Below are positions 25,361-33,413 of a DNA stretch of 64,000 bases, piece after piece; the stretch's first letter is position 1, and each line of letters begins with the position of its first letter. The notes below the pieces were generated by a model that saw only the letters and a program-made list of their open reading frames with translations, did not search any database and was not told the origin of the DNA. The stretch spans positions 1 through 64,000 of the forward strand of contig CALRRO020000022.1 in the NCBI GenBank assembly GCA_943370595.1, read 5' to 3'. The position numbers and the translations under genes are program-made. This stretch comes from Piscinibacter sp943370595 (GTDB taxonomy: Bacteria; Pseudomonadota; Gammaproteobacteria; Burkholderiales; Burkholderiaceae_C).

Positions 25361-25497
25361 GAAGGGGGAGTAGCGAACGGCGCAAGGTCGTCGCGCAGCC
25401 CGTCAATACGTCGGTGGCCAGCAGGCTGCCGTCCGGGCTCGCAGCCCGATGCGGTGGAAACCACCGGTCGGGCCCCCGCAAGACTCTTCGGCACCCT
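25361..25497 (+). promoter_or_regulatory. yybP-ykoY (manganese) riboswitch upstream of TerC gene
   Basis: The 5' leader of the TerC gene holds the three conserved blocks of this RNA class in order: GGGGGAGTAGC (from 25364), CCCGTCAATACG (25399-25410) and GCAAGACTCTTCGGC (25478-25492). G+C-rich helices connect them, including one with CCGGTCGGGCCC near its 3' end. The ATG follows about 55 bases later with a strong AAGGAG site. Members sense Mn2+ and commonly control TerC/Alx and MntP genes. Boundaries are approximate. Confidence 0.87.
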
Positions 25498-25551
25498 TCC
25501 CGGCGGAAACGTTCGCCGTCGGATCGTGTGTCGAAATCAAGGAGTCTTGCC

Positions 25552-26541
25552 ATGAATACCGTGGCCCCGGATTGGTTGTGGGCGTTCTTCATCGTGTCGG
25601 TGCTGGTGGCACTGTTCGTCGACTTCGTCGTGCTCAAGAAGCAGGGTGCGCACGAGGTGACCGTGCCCGAGGCGGTCAAGTGGTCGATCATCTGGGTGGT
25701 CCTCAGCCTCGCCTTCAACGCCCTCTTCTGGTGGGCACTGAAGACGCATGACGACCCCGCGGTCGCCGCCGAGGCGAACACGCGCGCCGTCGAGTTCCTC
25801 ACCGGCTACCTGATCGAGAAGTCGCTGGCGGTCGACAACATCTTCGTGTTCCTGATGATCTTCACCTACTTCGCGGTGCCGCCGGCATTCCAGAAGCGGG
25901 TGCTGATGATCGGCATCGTCGGCGCGATCGTGCTGCGCACGGTGATGATCCTGGTCGGCGGCCTGCTGATCGCCAAGTTCCACTGGATCCTCTATGTCTT
26001 CGGCGCCTTCCTGCTGCTGACGGGCATCAAGATGTGGTGGGCGGCCGGCAAGGAGCAGGACCTCGAGGCCAACCCGGCGCTCAAGCTGCTGCGCCGCGTG
26101 ATGCCGGTGTCGAAGAACTTCGACGGCGAGAAGTTCTGGACCGTCGAGAACGGCAAGCGCATCGCCACGCCGCTGCTGATGGTGGTGGCGCTGGTGGGCA
26201 TCACCGACGTGATCTTCGCCGTCGACTCGATCCCGGCGATCTTCGCGATCACCGACGACCCGTTCATCGTGCTGACCTCGAACATCTTCGCCATCCTCGG
26301 CCTGCGCGCGATGTTCTTCCTGCTCGCCGCGATGGCCGCGAAGTTCCACCTGCTCAGCTACGGCCTGGCGGTGATCCTGGTCTTCATCGGCACCAAGATG
26401 CTGCTGATCGACATCTACAAGATCCCGGTGCTGGTGTCGCTCGGCGTGGTGGTGGGCATCCTGGCGATCACGATGGTGTGGAGCGTGCGCACCGCACCGC
26501 GCCTGCCGGAGTCGAAGCCGGAGCAGCTGCCGGCGAACTGA
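25552..26541 (+). CDS. TerC/Alx-family membrane protein, probable manganese exporter
   Basis: Inner-membrane protein of 329 residues with about nine membrane segments. The start ATG 25552 (MNTVAPDWLWAFFIVSVLVA) follows an AAGGAG ribosome site. Conserved TerC signatures are EKSLAVDNIFVFLMIF (about residues 90-105) and VIFAVDSIPAIFAITDD (about 222-238), giving the intramembrane Asp pair. A cytoplasmic loop between them holds FDGEKFWTVENGKRIATPL, typical of Alx. The upstream yybP-ykoY riboswitch argues for Mn2+-responsive expression and a role in Mn2+ export, as shown for Alx and related proteins. It is separate from, and longer than, the TerC paralogue at 4153. A tetraloop terminator follows. 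Confidence 0.94.
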   Translation: MNTVAPDWLWAFFIVSVLVALFVDFVVLKKQGAHEVTVPEAVKWSIIWVVLSLAFNALFWWALKTHDDPAVAAEANTRAVEFLTGYLIEKSLAVDNIFVFLMIFTYFAVPPAFQKRVLMIGIVGAIVLRTVMILVGGLLIAKFHWILYVFGAFLLLTGIKMWWAAGKEQDLEANPALKLLRRVMPVSKNFDGEKFWTVENGKRIATPLLMVVALVGITDVIFAVDSIPAIFAITDDPFIVLTSNIFAILGLRAMFFLLAAMAAKFHLLSYGLAVILVFIGTKMLLIDIYKIPVLVSLGVVVGILAITMVWSVRTAPRLPESKPEQLPAN

Positions 26542-26562
26542 CCGCTGTCTCGCCTGCATCGC

Positions 26563-26593
26563 AAGGGCCCGCTTCGGCGGGCCCTTGTCGTTT
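26563..26593 (+). terminator. Intrinsic terminator after TerC gene
   Basis: Perfect 10-bp stem AAGGGCCCGC/GCGGGCCCTT with a TTCG tetraloop, then GTCGTTT. It lies 21 bases after the stop of the TerC gene and upstream of the Fur box of the iron operon. The T-tract is interrupted, but the hairpin is very strong. Confidence 0.75.
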
Positions 26594-26638
26594 CCGCGTC
26601 CCGTCGGTCGTCGCGTCGATCTCGCAATCATGAGCACA

Positions 26639-26657
26639 AATGAGAATGATTCGTGTT
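26639..26657 (+). promoter_or_regulatory. Fur box controlling tonB operon
   Basis: AATGAGAATGATTCGTGTT matches the palindrome AATGAGAATGATTCTCATT at 16 of 19 positions, the form common in betaproteobacterial and alphaproteobacterial Fur targets. It lies 28 bases before the tonB GTG start, so a bound repressor would cover the promoter. All downstream genes fit iron acquisition or are co-oriented with it. Confidence 0.75.
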
Positions 26658-26685
26658 AACCTAATGGTGTCCAACGTGAACGACC

Positions 26686-27390
26686 GTGAACCGAATCGCC
26701 TCTTCGTCCCTCTCAGCGCCGCACTCGCGCGACGACCTGCCGCCGGCGCTGCGGCGCATTGCGGTGGCGCTCATCCTCGCGCTGCACGGCGCTGCGGCCT
26801 GGGGACTGCTGCATATCGATGCGGTCCGCGAGGCCGTCGGCGATGCCGTGCCGCTGTTCGTCGAGCTCATCGCGCCGCCGGCGCCCGAGCAGCCCTGGCC
26901 GCCTGAACCGCCCGCGCCGCCTCCGCCGCGGCCGCTGCCGAAGACACCGCCGCCCCCTGCGCCGGTGATTGCCGCCACACCACTGCCTGCAACGGCCACC
27001 CCCGCCTTCGTCGCATCCGAACCGCCGCGCGAACCGGCACCGGCGGAAGCGGTGGCGATCACCGCCGAACCGGCGCCGCCGGCCCCGCCGCCACCGCCGC
27101 CGGCACGCGAGCTGCCCGCGTCGGCGATCCAGTACCTCGAGCCGCCCGCACCGGTCTACCCGCGGGCTTCTCGCCGCCTCGGAGAGAGCGGCCTCGTGAT
27201 CGTGCGTGTGTTCGTCGATGCCGACGGACTGCCTCGCCAGCTGCAGATCGCCCAGTCCAGCGGCTTCGCGCGCCTGGACGAGGCCGCGCTCGACGGCGTG
27301 CGCCGAGCCCGTTTCAAGCCGCCCACCGAGAACGGCCGCCCGACGGCGGGCTGGGCGCGCATCCCGATCCCCTTCGAACTGGAGAAATGA
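26686..27390 (+). CDS. tonB: TonB energy-transducing protein
   Basis: Links the ExbB-ExbD proton motor to outer-membrane siderophore receptors. It has 234 residues from a GTG at 26686; the ATG frame overlapping the Fur box is a different frame. A membrane anchor lies at about residues 25-45 (IAVALILALHGAAAWGLLHI). A proline/alanine-rich periplasmic spacer spans about 63-145, and a TonB C-terminal domain starts at YPRASRRLGESGLVIVRVFV and ends FKPPTENGRPTAGWARIPI. The stop overlaps the exbB start (ATGA). It is the first gene after a good Fur box, so repression under iron sufficiency is expected. Confidence 0.95.
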   Translation: MNRIASSSLSAPHSRDDLPPALRRIAVALILALHGAAAWGLLHIDAVREAVGDAVPLFVELIAPPAPEQPWPPEPPAPPPPRPLPKTPPPPAPVIAATPLPATATPAFVASEPPREPAPAEAVAITAEPAPPAPPPPPPARELPASAIQYLEPPAPVYPRASRRLGESGLVIVRVFVDADGLPRQLQIAQSSGFARLDEAALDGVRRARFKPPTENGRPTAGWARIPIPFELEK

Positions 27391-28136
27391 ACGTGAACGC
27401 TGAATCCACCCTCGGCTTCGGCCACTTCATCGCGCAAAGCGATGCGGTGGGCAAGACGCTGCTGGCCGTGCTGGTGGCGATGTCGGTCCTGTCGTGGATC
27501 ATCATCGCCATCAAGGGCCTGACGCTGGCGGTGCGCAGGAAGCGCAGTGCGTCGTTCCTGAACTTCTTCTGGAACGCGACCTCGCTGGACGCGGTGGCGC
27601 ACGAGATCGCCACCCACGGTGCGCACGATCCGTTCTCGCACCTGGCCAGCCATGCGATGCAGGCGCAGACGCACCATGCGCGCTACGGCGCGGCCAAGCT
27701 CGAGGAGGCTGGCAGCGCCAGCGACTTCGTCACCCGCACCATCAAGAAGGTGCTCGACGAAGAGACCACGCGGCTGGAGAACGGCCTCGCGGTGCTGGCC
27801 ACCGTCGGCGCGACCGCGCCTTTCGTCGGCCTGTTCGGCACGGTCTGGGGCGTGTACCACGCGCTGGTGGCCATCGGCATGAGCGGCGCCGGCACGCTGG
27901 ACAAGGTGGCCGGCCCGGTGGGCGAGGCGCTGATCATGACCGGCCTGGGTCTCGCGGTCGCGATCCCTGCGGTGGTCGGCTACAACTGGCTGACGCGCAG
28001 CAACCGCGTCGTGCTCTCGCGCCTCGATGCCTTCGCCTACGAGGTGCACACCTTCGTCGCGATGGGCCAGCCACTGGCCGCGGCGGACGCGCCGCCTGCC
28101 AACGTGCGCGCGCTGACGCCGCGCCCGGCGGCCTGA
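27387..28136 (+). CDS. exbB: ExbB proton channel subunit
   Basis: MotA/TolQ/ExbB-family inner-membrane protein of 249 residues. Three hydrophobic helices lie near residues 24-46 (LLAVLVAMSVLSWIIIAIKG), 137-160 (ATVGATAPFVGLFGTVWGVY) and 180-203 (GEALIMTGLGLAVAIPAVVG), with the long cytoplasmic loop after the first. The conserved TAPFVGLFGTVWG and GLGLAVAIPAVVGYNWL motifs identify ExbB/TolQ, and position between tonB and exbD selects ExbB. The ATG overlaps the tonB stop, and exbD begins 13 bases after its stop. Confidence 0.95.
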   Translation: MNVNAESTLGFGHFIAQSDAVGKTLLAVLVAMSVLSWIIIAIKGLTLAVRRKRSASFLNFFWNATSLDAVAHEIATHGAHDPFSHLASHAMQAQTHHARYGAAKLEEAGSASDFVTRTIKKVLDEETTRLENGLAVLATVGATAPFVGLFGTVWGVYHALVAIGMSGAGTLDKVAGPVGEALIMTGLGLAVAIPAVVGYNWLTRSNRVVLSRLDAFAYEVHTFVAMGQPLAAADAPPANVRALTPRPAA

Positions 28137-28149
28137 GCGGAGCGCCACC

Positions 28150-28569
28150 ATGGCCTTCGCCAGCTTCGATTCGCAGCGCGCCAGCGCGCCGATGTCCGAC
28201 ATCAACATGGTGCCGCTCATCGACGTGATGCTGGTGCTGCTGGTGATCTTCATCGTCACCGCACCGCTGCTCACCCACGCCGTCAAGCTCGAACTGCCGC
28301 GCGCCAGCGCGCAGGTCAACCAGGCGAAGGCCGAGAAGATCGAGTTCGCGATCGACGCCGCCGGCGGCCTGTTCTGGAACGGCGAGTCCGTCACGCGCGA
28401 AGACACGATCGCGCGCTTCGCCGCCGCCGGGCAGCAGACGCCGCAACCCGAGGTCCACCTGCGCGCCGACCAGGCGGTGCCCTATCGCTTCGTCGCCCGC
28501 ACGCTGGCCGACGCCTCGCGCGCCGGCCTGGCCAAGGTCGGCTTCATCAGCGAACCCGAGACCCCCTGA
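28150..28569 (+). CDS. exbD: ExbD proton channel subunit
   Basis: Single-pass partner of ExbB, 139 residues. The N-terminus MAFASFDSQRASAPMSDINM leads into one membrane helix (VPLIDVMLVLLVIFIVTAPL) with the essential proton-carrying Asp25. A periplasmic ExbD/TolR domain follows (KLELPRASAQVNQ, then VHLRADQAVPYRFVARTLAD). It lies 13 bases after exbB and 32 bases before the receptor gene, so the whole uptake system can be made from one transcript. Confidence 0.95.
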   Translation: MAFASFDSQRASAPMSDINMVPLIDVMLVLLVIFIVTAPLLTHAVKLELPRASAQVNQAKAEKIEFAIDAAGGLFWNGESVTREDTIARFAAAGQQTPQPEVHLRADQAVPYRFVARTLADASRAGLAKVGFISEPETP

Positions 28570-28601
28570 ATCCCCACGAACCCTATCGCCCCGAGGACGA
28601 C

Positions 28602-30899
28602 ATGACGACGAAGAAGAAACGACCCACCGCCCCCGCACCCGCCCTGCTGCCGCTGGGCGCACTCGCCGCCGGCTTCGGCCTGGCACTGGGCTCCGCCCAG
28701 GCGCAGACCGCCGAGCCACTGAACAAGGACACCACGCTGGCGCCGATCAAGGTGAAGGCGCAGGCCGAGAACACCAGCAAGGACGCCTACCAGGCCACCG
28801 AGACGCGCATCGGCAAGGGCGTGCAGGAGCTGCGCGATGTGCCGCAGTCGATCACCGTGGTGACCGAGAAGCTGATCGACGACCGCAACCTCGACACGCT
28901 GAAGGACGCGCTGAAGAACACCGCCGGCATCAGCTTCCAGGCGGCCGAAGGCGGCGAGGAGGACATCCGCCTGCGCGGCTTCTCGCTGCAGAGCACCGGC
29001 GACATCTTCATCGACGGCATGCGCGACCCGGCCTTCTACGACCGCGACAGCTTCAACTGGGACCGCCTCGAGGTGCTGCGCGGCTCGGCCTCGATGCTGT
29101 TCGGCCGAGGCTCGACCGGCGGCGCCGTCAACCAGGTCAGCAAGCAGCCGATGCTGATCAACCAGAACGAACTGGCGATCACGATCGGCAACGGCGAGTA
29201 CGCGCGCATCACCGGCGACTTCAACCTGAAGACCGGCGAGAACGCGGCGCTGCGCCTGAACGTGATGAACACTGCCGCCGAGCAGTGGGGCAACCAGATC
29301 GACAAGCAGGGCATCGCGCCGACGCTGCGATGGGGCATCGGCACCGCCGACGAGTTCTCGGTCGGCCTCTACCACCTGCGCAACGACAACGGCGTGCACT
29401 ACGGCCTGCCCTGGCTGGCGCCCGGTGCCGGCGGTGGCGACTTCCTGTGGAACACCGACCCGAAGAACTACTACGGCCTGAAGAGCGACTACGCGCGCAG
29501 CGGCACGACGCAGGGCAACTTCAGCCACATCCACCGCTTCGGCGGCAGCAGCCAGGGCGAGCTGCGCACGGCCTTGCGCACCGCGCGCTATGACCGCGAC
29601 CAACGCGCCAGCGCGATCCGCTTCTGCACAGTGAACAACGACCCGAGCTGCCCGGCCGAGGTGACGAAGGACAACTTCGGCCCCGACACCGTGCTGCGCC
29701 GCTCCGGTGACAACGGCGTGCAGGCCAAGGTGATGGACATGAACACCCGCTACCTGCAGAGCGACTACAGCGGCCGCTTCGGGTGGGGCGGCCTGAAGCA
29801 CAGCGTGCAGGCCGGTGCCGACCTGGCGCGCGAGGACTTCGACAACTTCGCTGTCGCGCAGACCAGCCCGCAGTTGACCAAGCCACGGACCACGGTGGGC
29901 ACGCCGAATGACGGGGCGAGCGTCAACGAGGCAGCGAGGCAGCTGGAACGCAGCCGCACCTTCAACGCCAAGGCGCTCGGCATGTACGCGCAGGATCTCG
30001 TGCAGGTCGCGCCGGCCTGGAAGCTGCTCGCCGGGTTGCGCTTGGACCGCCTCGAGGGCAAGTACCAGGCGATCACGGCGCAGGGGCAGCCCACCACCGG
30101 CAATCCGCCGGTACCGAACCCTTGCTTCACCCCCGCGGGTACGAGCTACGAGCGTTCCGATTCGCTGTGGAGCAAGCGCTTCGGCGTGCTGTACCAGCCG
30201 AGCGAGCTGCAGTCCTACCACCTGTCCTACGGCACTTCGTTCAACACCTCGGGTGATACCTACCAGTACGACGCCGGCACCTCGCAGACCGCGCCGGAGT
30301 CCAGCCGCAACATCGAGCTGGGCGCGAAGATCGACTCGGCCGGCGGCAACCTGAGCACGCGGGTCGCGCTGTTCCACTCGACCAAGTACAACGAACGCAA
30401 CCGCGACAGCGAGTCGGTCGACGCCTGCAACTACGTGCTGTCGGGCGAGCGCCACGCGGCCGGTGTCGAGCTCGATCTCAGCGGCCGCATCACGCCGGCC
30501 TGGGAGATCTACGGCTCCTATGCGTTCATCCCGGTCGCCAAGGTCGACTCGTCCAGCGGCGCGCAGGGCACCGATGCGCAAGGCAAGCGCCCCGGCCTGA
30601 CGCCCAAGCACACCGGCACGCTGTGGACGACCTACAAGGTCACTTCGAAGTGGCGTGTCGGCGCGGGACTCAATGCCCGCAGCGGCGACAAGCCCGCCGG
30701 CCTGGCGGCCGACTCGAAGGTGCGCGCCTCGAAGTTCATCACGGCCGACGCGATGGCCGAGTACAGCGACGGCCCGGTCAGCTTCAAGCTCAACGTCACC
30801 AACCTGGCCGACGAGCACTATGCCGACCAGCTCTACCGCGGCCACTACATCCCGGGCAAGCCGCGCACGGTGCAGCTGACCACGGCGCTGAAGTTCTGA
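28602..30899 (+). CDS. TonB-dependent siderophore receptor (catecholate, Fiu-like)
   Basis: Outer-membrane ligand-gated porin of 765 residues. A basic N-terminus and signal peptide end near GSAQAQ. A TonB-box-like segment (TTLAPIKVKAQ) precedes the plug domain (about residues 60-170: ELRDVPQSITVVTEKLIDDR, IRLRGFSLQSTGDIFIDGMR, LFGRGSTGGAVNQVSKQP). The 22-strand barrel follows and ends with aromatic LTTALKF. The plug sequence and the adjoining piuC hydroxylase resemble Fiu/PiuA-type catecholate siderophore receptors, so uptake of a ferric catecholate or its breakdown product is likely but the ligand is not provable. It lies within the Fur-box-led operon. Confidence 0.93.
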   Translation: MTTKKKRPTAPAPALLPLGALAAGFGLALGSAQAQTAEPLNKDTTLAPIKVKAQAENTSKDAYQATETRIGKGVQELRDVPQSITVVTEKLIDDRNLDTLKDALKNTAGISFQAAEGGEEDIRLRGFSLQSTGDIFIDGMRDPAFYDRDSFNWDRLEVLRGSASMLFGRGSTGGAVNQVSKQPMLINQNELAITIGNGEYARITGDFNLKTGENAALRLNVMNTAAEQWGNQIDKQGIAPTLRWGIGTADEFSVGLYHLRNDNGVHYGLPWLAPGAGGGDFLWNTDPKNYYGLKSDYARSGTTQGNFSHIHRFGGSSQGELRTALRTARYDRDQRASAIRFCTVNNDPSCPAEVTKDNFGPDTVLRRSGDNGVQAKVMDMNTRYLQSDYSGRFGWGGLKHSVQAGADLAREDFDNFAVAQTSPQLTKPRTTVGTPNDGASVNEAARQLERSRTFNAKALGMYAQDLVQVAPAWKLLAGLRLDRLEGKYQAITAQGQPTTGNPPVPNPCFTPAGTSYERSDSLWSKRFGVLYQPSELQSYHLSYGTSFNTSGDTYQYDAGTSQTAPESSRNIELGAKIDSAGGNLSTRVALFHSTKYNERNRDSESVDACNYVLSGERHAAGVELDLSGRITPAWEIYGSYAFIPVAKVDSSSGAQGTDAQGKRPGLTPKHTGTLWTTYKVTSKWRVGAGLNARSGDKPAGLAADSKVRASKFITADAMAEYSDGPVSFKLNVTNLADEHYADQLYRGHYIPGKPRTVQLTTALKF

Positions 30900-30912
30900 G
30901 CGGGCCGGCGCG

Positions 30913-31596
30913 ATGCTGCTGCACATTCCGGAGGTGCTGAGCGGCGCGCCGCTGGCGCGCGCCCGCGCGCTGCTCGCTTCAGCGCGCTGGAGCGACGGCC
31001 GCGCCACCGCCGGCGCACAGGCGGCCAAGGTGAAGAACAACGAGCAGATCGCCGCCGGCAGCGCCGAGCTGGCCGAGCTGCAGTCCATCGTGCTGGGCGC
31101 GCTGGAGCGCCATGCGCTGTTCTTCTCGGCGGCGCTGCCCAAGCGGGTGCTGCCGCCGCAGTTCAACCGCTACGGCGGCAGCGCCAACACCTACGGCGCG
31201 CATGTCGACCAGGCGATCCGCTACCACCCGGACGGCGTGCAGCGAGTGCGCACCGACCTGTCGTGCACGCTGTTCCTCGCCGACCCGGCCGAGTATGACG
31301 GTGGCGAACTGGTCATCCAGGACACCTTCGGCTCGCCGCGCATCAAGCTGCCGGCTGGCGACCTGGTGCTCTACCCGGGCACCAGCGTGCACCGCGTCGA
31401 GCCGGTCACGCGCGGCTTCCGCCTGGCCAGCTTCTTCTGGACTGAGAGCCTGGTGCGCAGCGATGAGCAACGCCGCCTGCTGCACGACATGGACATGGCG
31501 CTGGTGCGGCTGCGCGCCCGCCATGGCGAGAGCGACGAGGCGGTGGCGCTGACCGGCACGTACCACAACCTCCTGCGGCAATGGGCCGACACATGA
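30913..31596 (+). CDS. piuC: PKHD-type 2-oxoglutarate/Fe(II) hydroxylase PiuC (YbiX)
   Basis: Cytoplasmic Fe(II)/2-oxoglutarate-dependent dioxygenase of 227 residues, in the PKHX/YbiX family found next to siderophore receptors. The iron triad is visible: H97 and D99 in YGAHVDQAIR and H160 in TSVHRVEPV, with the 2-oxoglutarate Arg in TRGFRLASFFW. KVKNNEQI and FNRYGGSANTYG are typical. The start is ATG 30913, 13 bases after the receptor stop. The C-terminus ends at an ATGA overlap with the next gene. The substrate is unknown for the family; context suggests a role in siderophore handling. Confidence 0.93.
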   Translation: MLLHIPEVLSGAPLARARALLASARWSDGRATAGAQAAKVKNNEQIAAGSAELAELQSIVLGALERHALFFSAALPKRVLPPQFNRYGGSANTYGAHVDQAIRYHPDGVQRVRTDLSCTLFLADPAEYDGGELVIQDTFGSPRIKLPAGDLVLYPGTSVHRVEPVTRGFRLASFFWTESLVRSDEQRRLLHDMDMALVRLRARHGESDEAVALTGTYHNLLRQWADT

Positions 31597-32735
31597 GCGA
31601 CATGAGCGACGTCAAGGGCGGAGAGACCGCCGGCATCGTCAACCTCGACGACTTCGAGCTGCGTGCGCGCGAGCGGCTCGACGCGAATGCCTGGGCCTAC
31701 CTGGCCGGTGGCGCAGGCGACGAACGCACGCTGCGCGCCAACCGCGATGCCTGGGCCGCGCCCTGGCTGCAGCCGCGCGTGCTGCGCCGGCTGGTGCAGG
31801 GCCACACCCGCCTCGAACTGCTCGGCCGCACGCTGGCGCACCCGGTGCTGGTGGCGCCGGTCGCCTACCAGCGCCTCGCGCACGACAGCGGCGAGATCGG
31901 CACCGCACTGGCCGCCGCGGCGCAGGGCGCCGGCCTGGTGCTCAGCGCGCAGTCGAGCACGCCGCTGGAAGACGTGGCGCGGGTGGTGCGGCCCGAGCCG
32001 CAACGCGGGCCGCTGTGGTTCCAGCTCTACCTGCAGGGCGACCGCGGCTTCGACCTCGAGCTGGTGCGCCGCGCCGAGGCCGCGGGCTTCGAGGCGCTGG
32101 TGCTGACCGTCGATGCGCCGGTGCACGGCGCGCGCGACCGCGAACGCCGCGCAGGCTTCAGGCTGCCGGCCGGCATCTCGGCGGTGAACCTCGCCGGCGC
32201 GCCGCGCCCGCCGCTCGGCGGAGAACTCTGCGGCGGGCTGCTCGCGGCCGCGCCGAGCTGGGAGGACGTCGCCTGGCTGCGCGCCAGCACGAAGCTGCCG
32301 CTGCTGCTCAAGGGCGTGCTGCACCCGGACGACGCGCGGCTGGCGAAGCAGCACGGCGCCGACGCGCTGATCGTCTCGAACCATGGCGGCCGCACGCTCG
32401 ACGGCGCGCTGCCCACCGCGTGGGCGTTGCCGCGCATCGCCGATGCGTTGGACGGCGCGCTGCCGCTGCTCGTCGACGGCGGCATCCGCCGCGGTACCGA
32501 TGTGCTGAAGGCGATCGCACTGGGTGCGCGCGCGGTGCTGGTCGGCCGCCCGATCGTGCACGCGCTGGCCGTCGCCGGAGCGCATGGCGTCGCGCTCGCC
32601 CTGCGTCTGCTGCGCGATGAACTCGAGATCGCGATGGCCTTGTGCGGTGTCGAGACGCTCGTCGATGTGCCTCGTTCGTTGCTCGCCGACGCGTCGAAAA
32701 CCGCCCTCGGCGCTCCCTGGGAGCGCCCTAGGTGA
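31593..32735 (+). CDS. FMN-dependent alpha-hydroxy acid dehydrogenase/oxidase (LldD-like)
   Basis: TIM-barrel flavoenzyme of the L-lactate dehydrogenase/glycolate oxidase family, 380 residues from ATG 31593. FMN- and substrate-site residues are visible: AYLAGGAGDERTLRANRDAW, VLVAPVAYQRLAH, FQLYLQGDRGF, LTVDAPVHGARDRERR, the catalytic His264-GG-Arg267 in SNHGGRTLDG, and the phosphate loop DGGIRRGTDVLKAIALGARAV (DGGIRRGTDVLK shown). The start overlaps the piuC stop, placing an organic-acid oxidase as the last gene of an iron-uptake operon. The exact substrate (lactate, glycolate, mandelate) is not clear; the Ala-Tyr-Gln motif differs slightly from LldD. Confidence 0.9.
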   Translation: MSDMSDVKGGETAGIVNLDDFELRARERLDANAWAYLAGGAGDERTLRANRDAWAAPWLQPRVLRRLVQGHTRLELLGRTLAHPVLVAPVAYQRLAHDSGEIGTALAAAAQGAGLVLSAQSSTPLEDVARVVRPEPQRGPLWFQLYLQGDRGFDLELVRRAEAAGFEALVLTVDAPVHGARDRERRAGFRLPAGISAVNLAGAPRPPLGGELCGGLLAAAPSWEDVAWLRASTKLPLLLKGVLHPDDARLAKQHGADALIVSNHGGRTLDGALPTAWALPRIADALDGALPLLVDGGIRRGTDVLKAIALGARAVLVGRPIVHALAVAGAHGVALALRLLRDELEIAMALCGVETLVDVPRSLLADASKTALGAPWERPR

Positions 32736-32762
32736 CGCGCAAGCGCGACAAAAGCGCGTTTT
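32735..32762 (+). terminator. Possible terminator at the end of the iron operon
   Basis: Stem ACGCGC/GCGCGT with a 13-base loop, followed by TTTT, beginning at the last base of the stop codon. A second palindrome (GGCGCTCC/GGAGCGCC) lies just inside the coding end. The stem is short and the loop long, so the call is tentative. Confidence 0.38.
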
Positions 32763-32919
32763 GCCTCGACAAGATCAACGTTCTCCGAGTGAAAACTGCT
32801 TCTCAATGCAGCAGTGAAGCTATACCATTCGCTCCGCACGGTGCTATGGAGAAATGAGGTTCCACGCGAGCCTCGCCCATCCCGGGCACATCAACAGAAC
32901 TTTGATGGAGAGAATCAAC

Positions 32920-33339
32920 ATGGCAACTGCGAAGAAGGCTCCCGCCAAGAAGGCGGCAGCGAAGAAGGCCCCGGCCAAGAAGGCGGCTCCGGCGAAGAAG
33001 GCTCCCGCCAAGAAGGCGGCCCCGGCCAAGAAGGCGGCTCCCGCCAAGAAGGCTGCTCCGGCGAAGAAGGCCAAGGCCCCTGCCAAGAAGCGCACCCCGA
33101 ACGCGGCGTTCCTGAAGCCGATGACGCCGAGCGCTGCGCTCGCCGCGATCATCGGCGACAAGCCGCTGCCGCGTACCGAGGTGACGAAGAAGGTCTGGGA
33201 GTACATCAAGAAGCACGGCCTGCAGGACAAGGTCAAGCGCACGCTGATCAACGCCGACGCCAAGCTGAAGGAAGTCGTGAAGCAGGCTCAGGTCTCGATG
33301 TTCGAGCTGACGAAGTACGTCAACGCCCACCTCAAGTGA
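32920..33339 (+). CDS. Histone H1-like Lys/Ala/Pro-rich tail fused to SWIB/MDM2 domain
   Basis: A 139-residue protein starting MATAKKAPAKKAAAKKAP, with ATG 32920 chosen because a GGAGAG site precedes it and the repeat begins there. Residues 1-58 are tandem AAPAKK/APAKK repeats with almost no acidic residues, like bacterial H1 histones. Residues about 60-139 are a SWIB domain (FLKPMTPSAALAAIIGDKPL, RTEVTKKVWEYIKKHGLQD, KLKEVVKQAQVSMFELTKY). SWIB domains are eukaryotic-type chromatin modules also found in chlamydiae and betaproteobacteria. A nucleoid-associated, DNA-compacting role is likely from composition. It is monocistronic, with a 184-base leader region and a strong terminator. Confidence 0.92.
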   Translation: MATAKKAPAKKAAAKKAPAKKAAPAKKAPAKKAAPAKKAAPAKKAAPAKKAKAPAKKRTPNAAFLKPMTPSAALAAIIGDKPLPRTEVTKKVWEYIKKHGLQDKVKRTLINADAKLKEVVKQAQVSMFELTKYVNAHLK

Positions 33340-33387
33340 GCGTGCCTGCCGCGGCGCCCTTCACCGGGTGACCGTCGCGCAGACTGG

Positions 33388-33413
33388 AAGCCGGCCCCCG
33401 TGGCCGGCTTTTT
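33388..33413 (+). terminator. Intrinsic terminator after SWIB gene
   Basis: Perfect 9-bp stem AAGCCGGCC/GGCCGGCTT with a 5-base loop and a five-T run that includes the last two stem bases. It lies 48 bases after the SWIB stop and touches the stop codon of the convergent hybrid kinase gene. Confidence 0.85.

Noticed and set aside
26640..26906. ATG frame starting inside the Fur box as an alternative tonB start
   Set aside because: It is in a different frame from the TonB domain and yields an Arg-rich product. The GTG at 26686 is in frame with the membrane anchor.
32920..33090. Lys/Ala repeats considered as a low-complexity artefact
   Set aside because: They have a good ribosome site, a terminator and an in-frame SWIB domain, so the gene is real.
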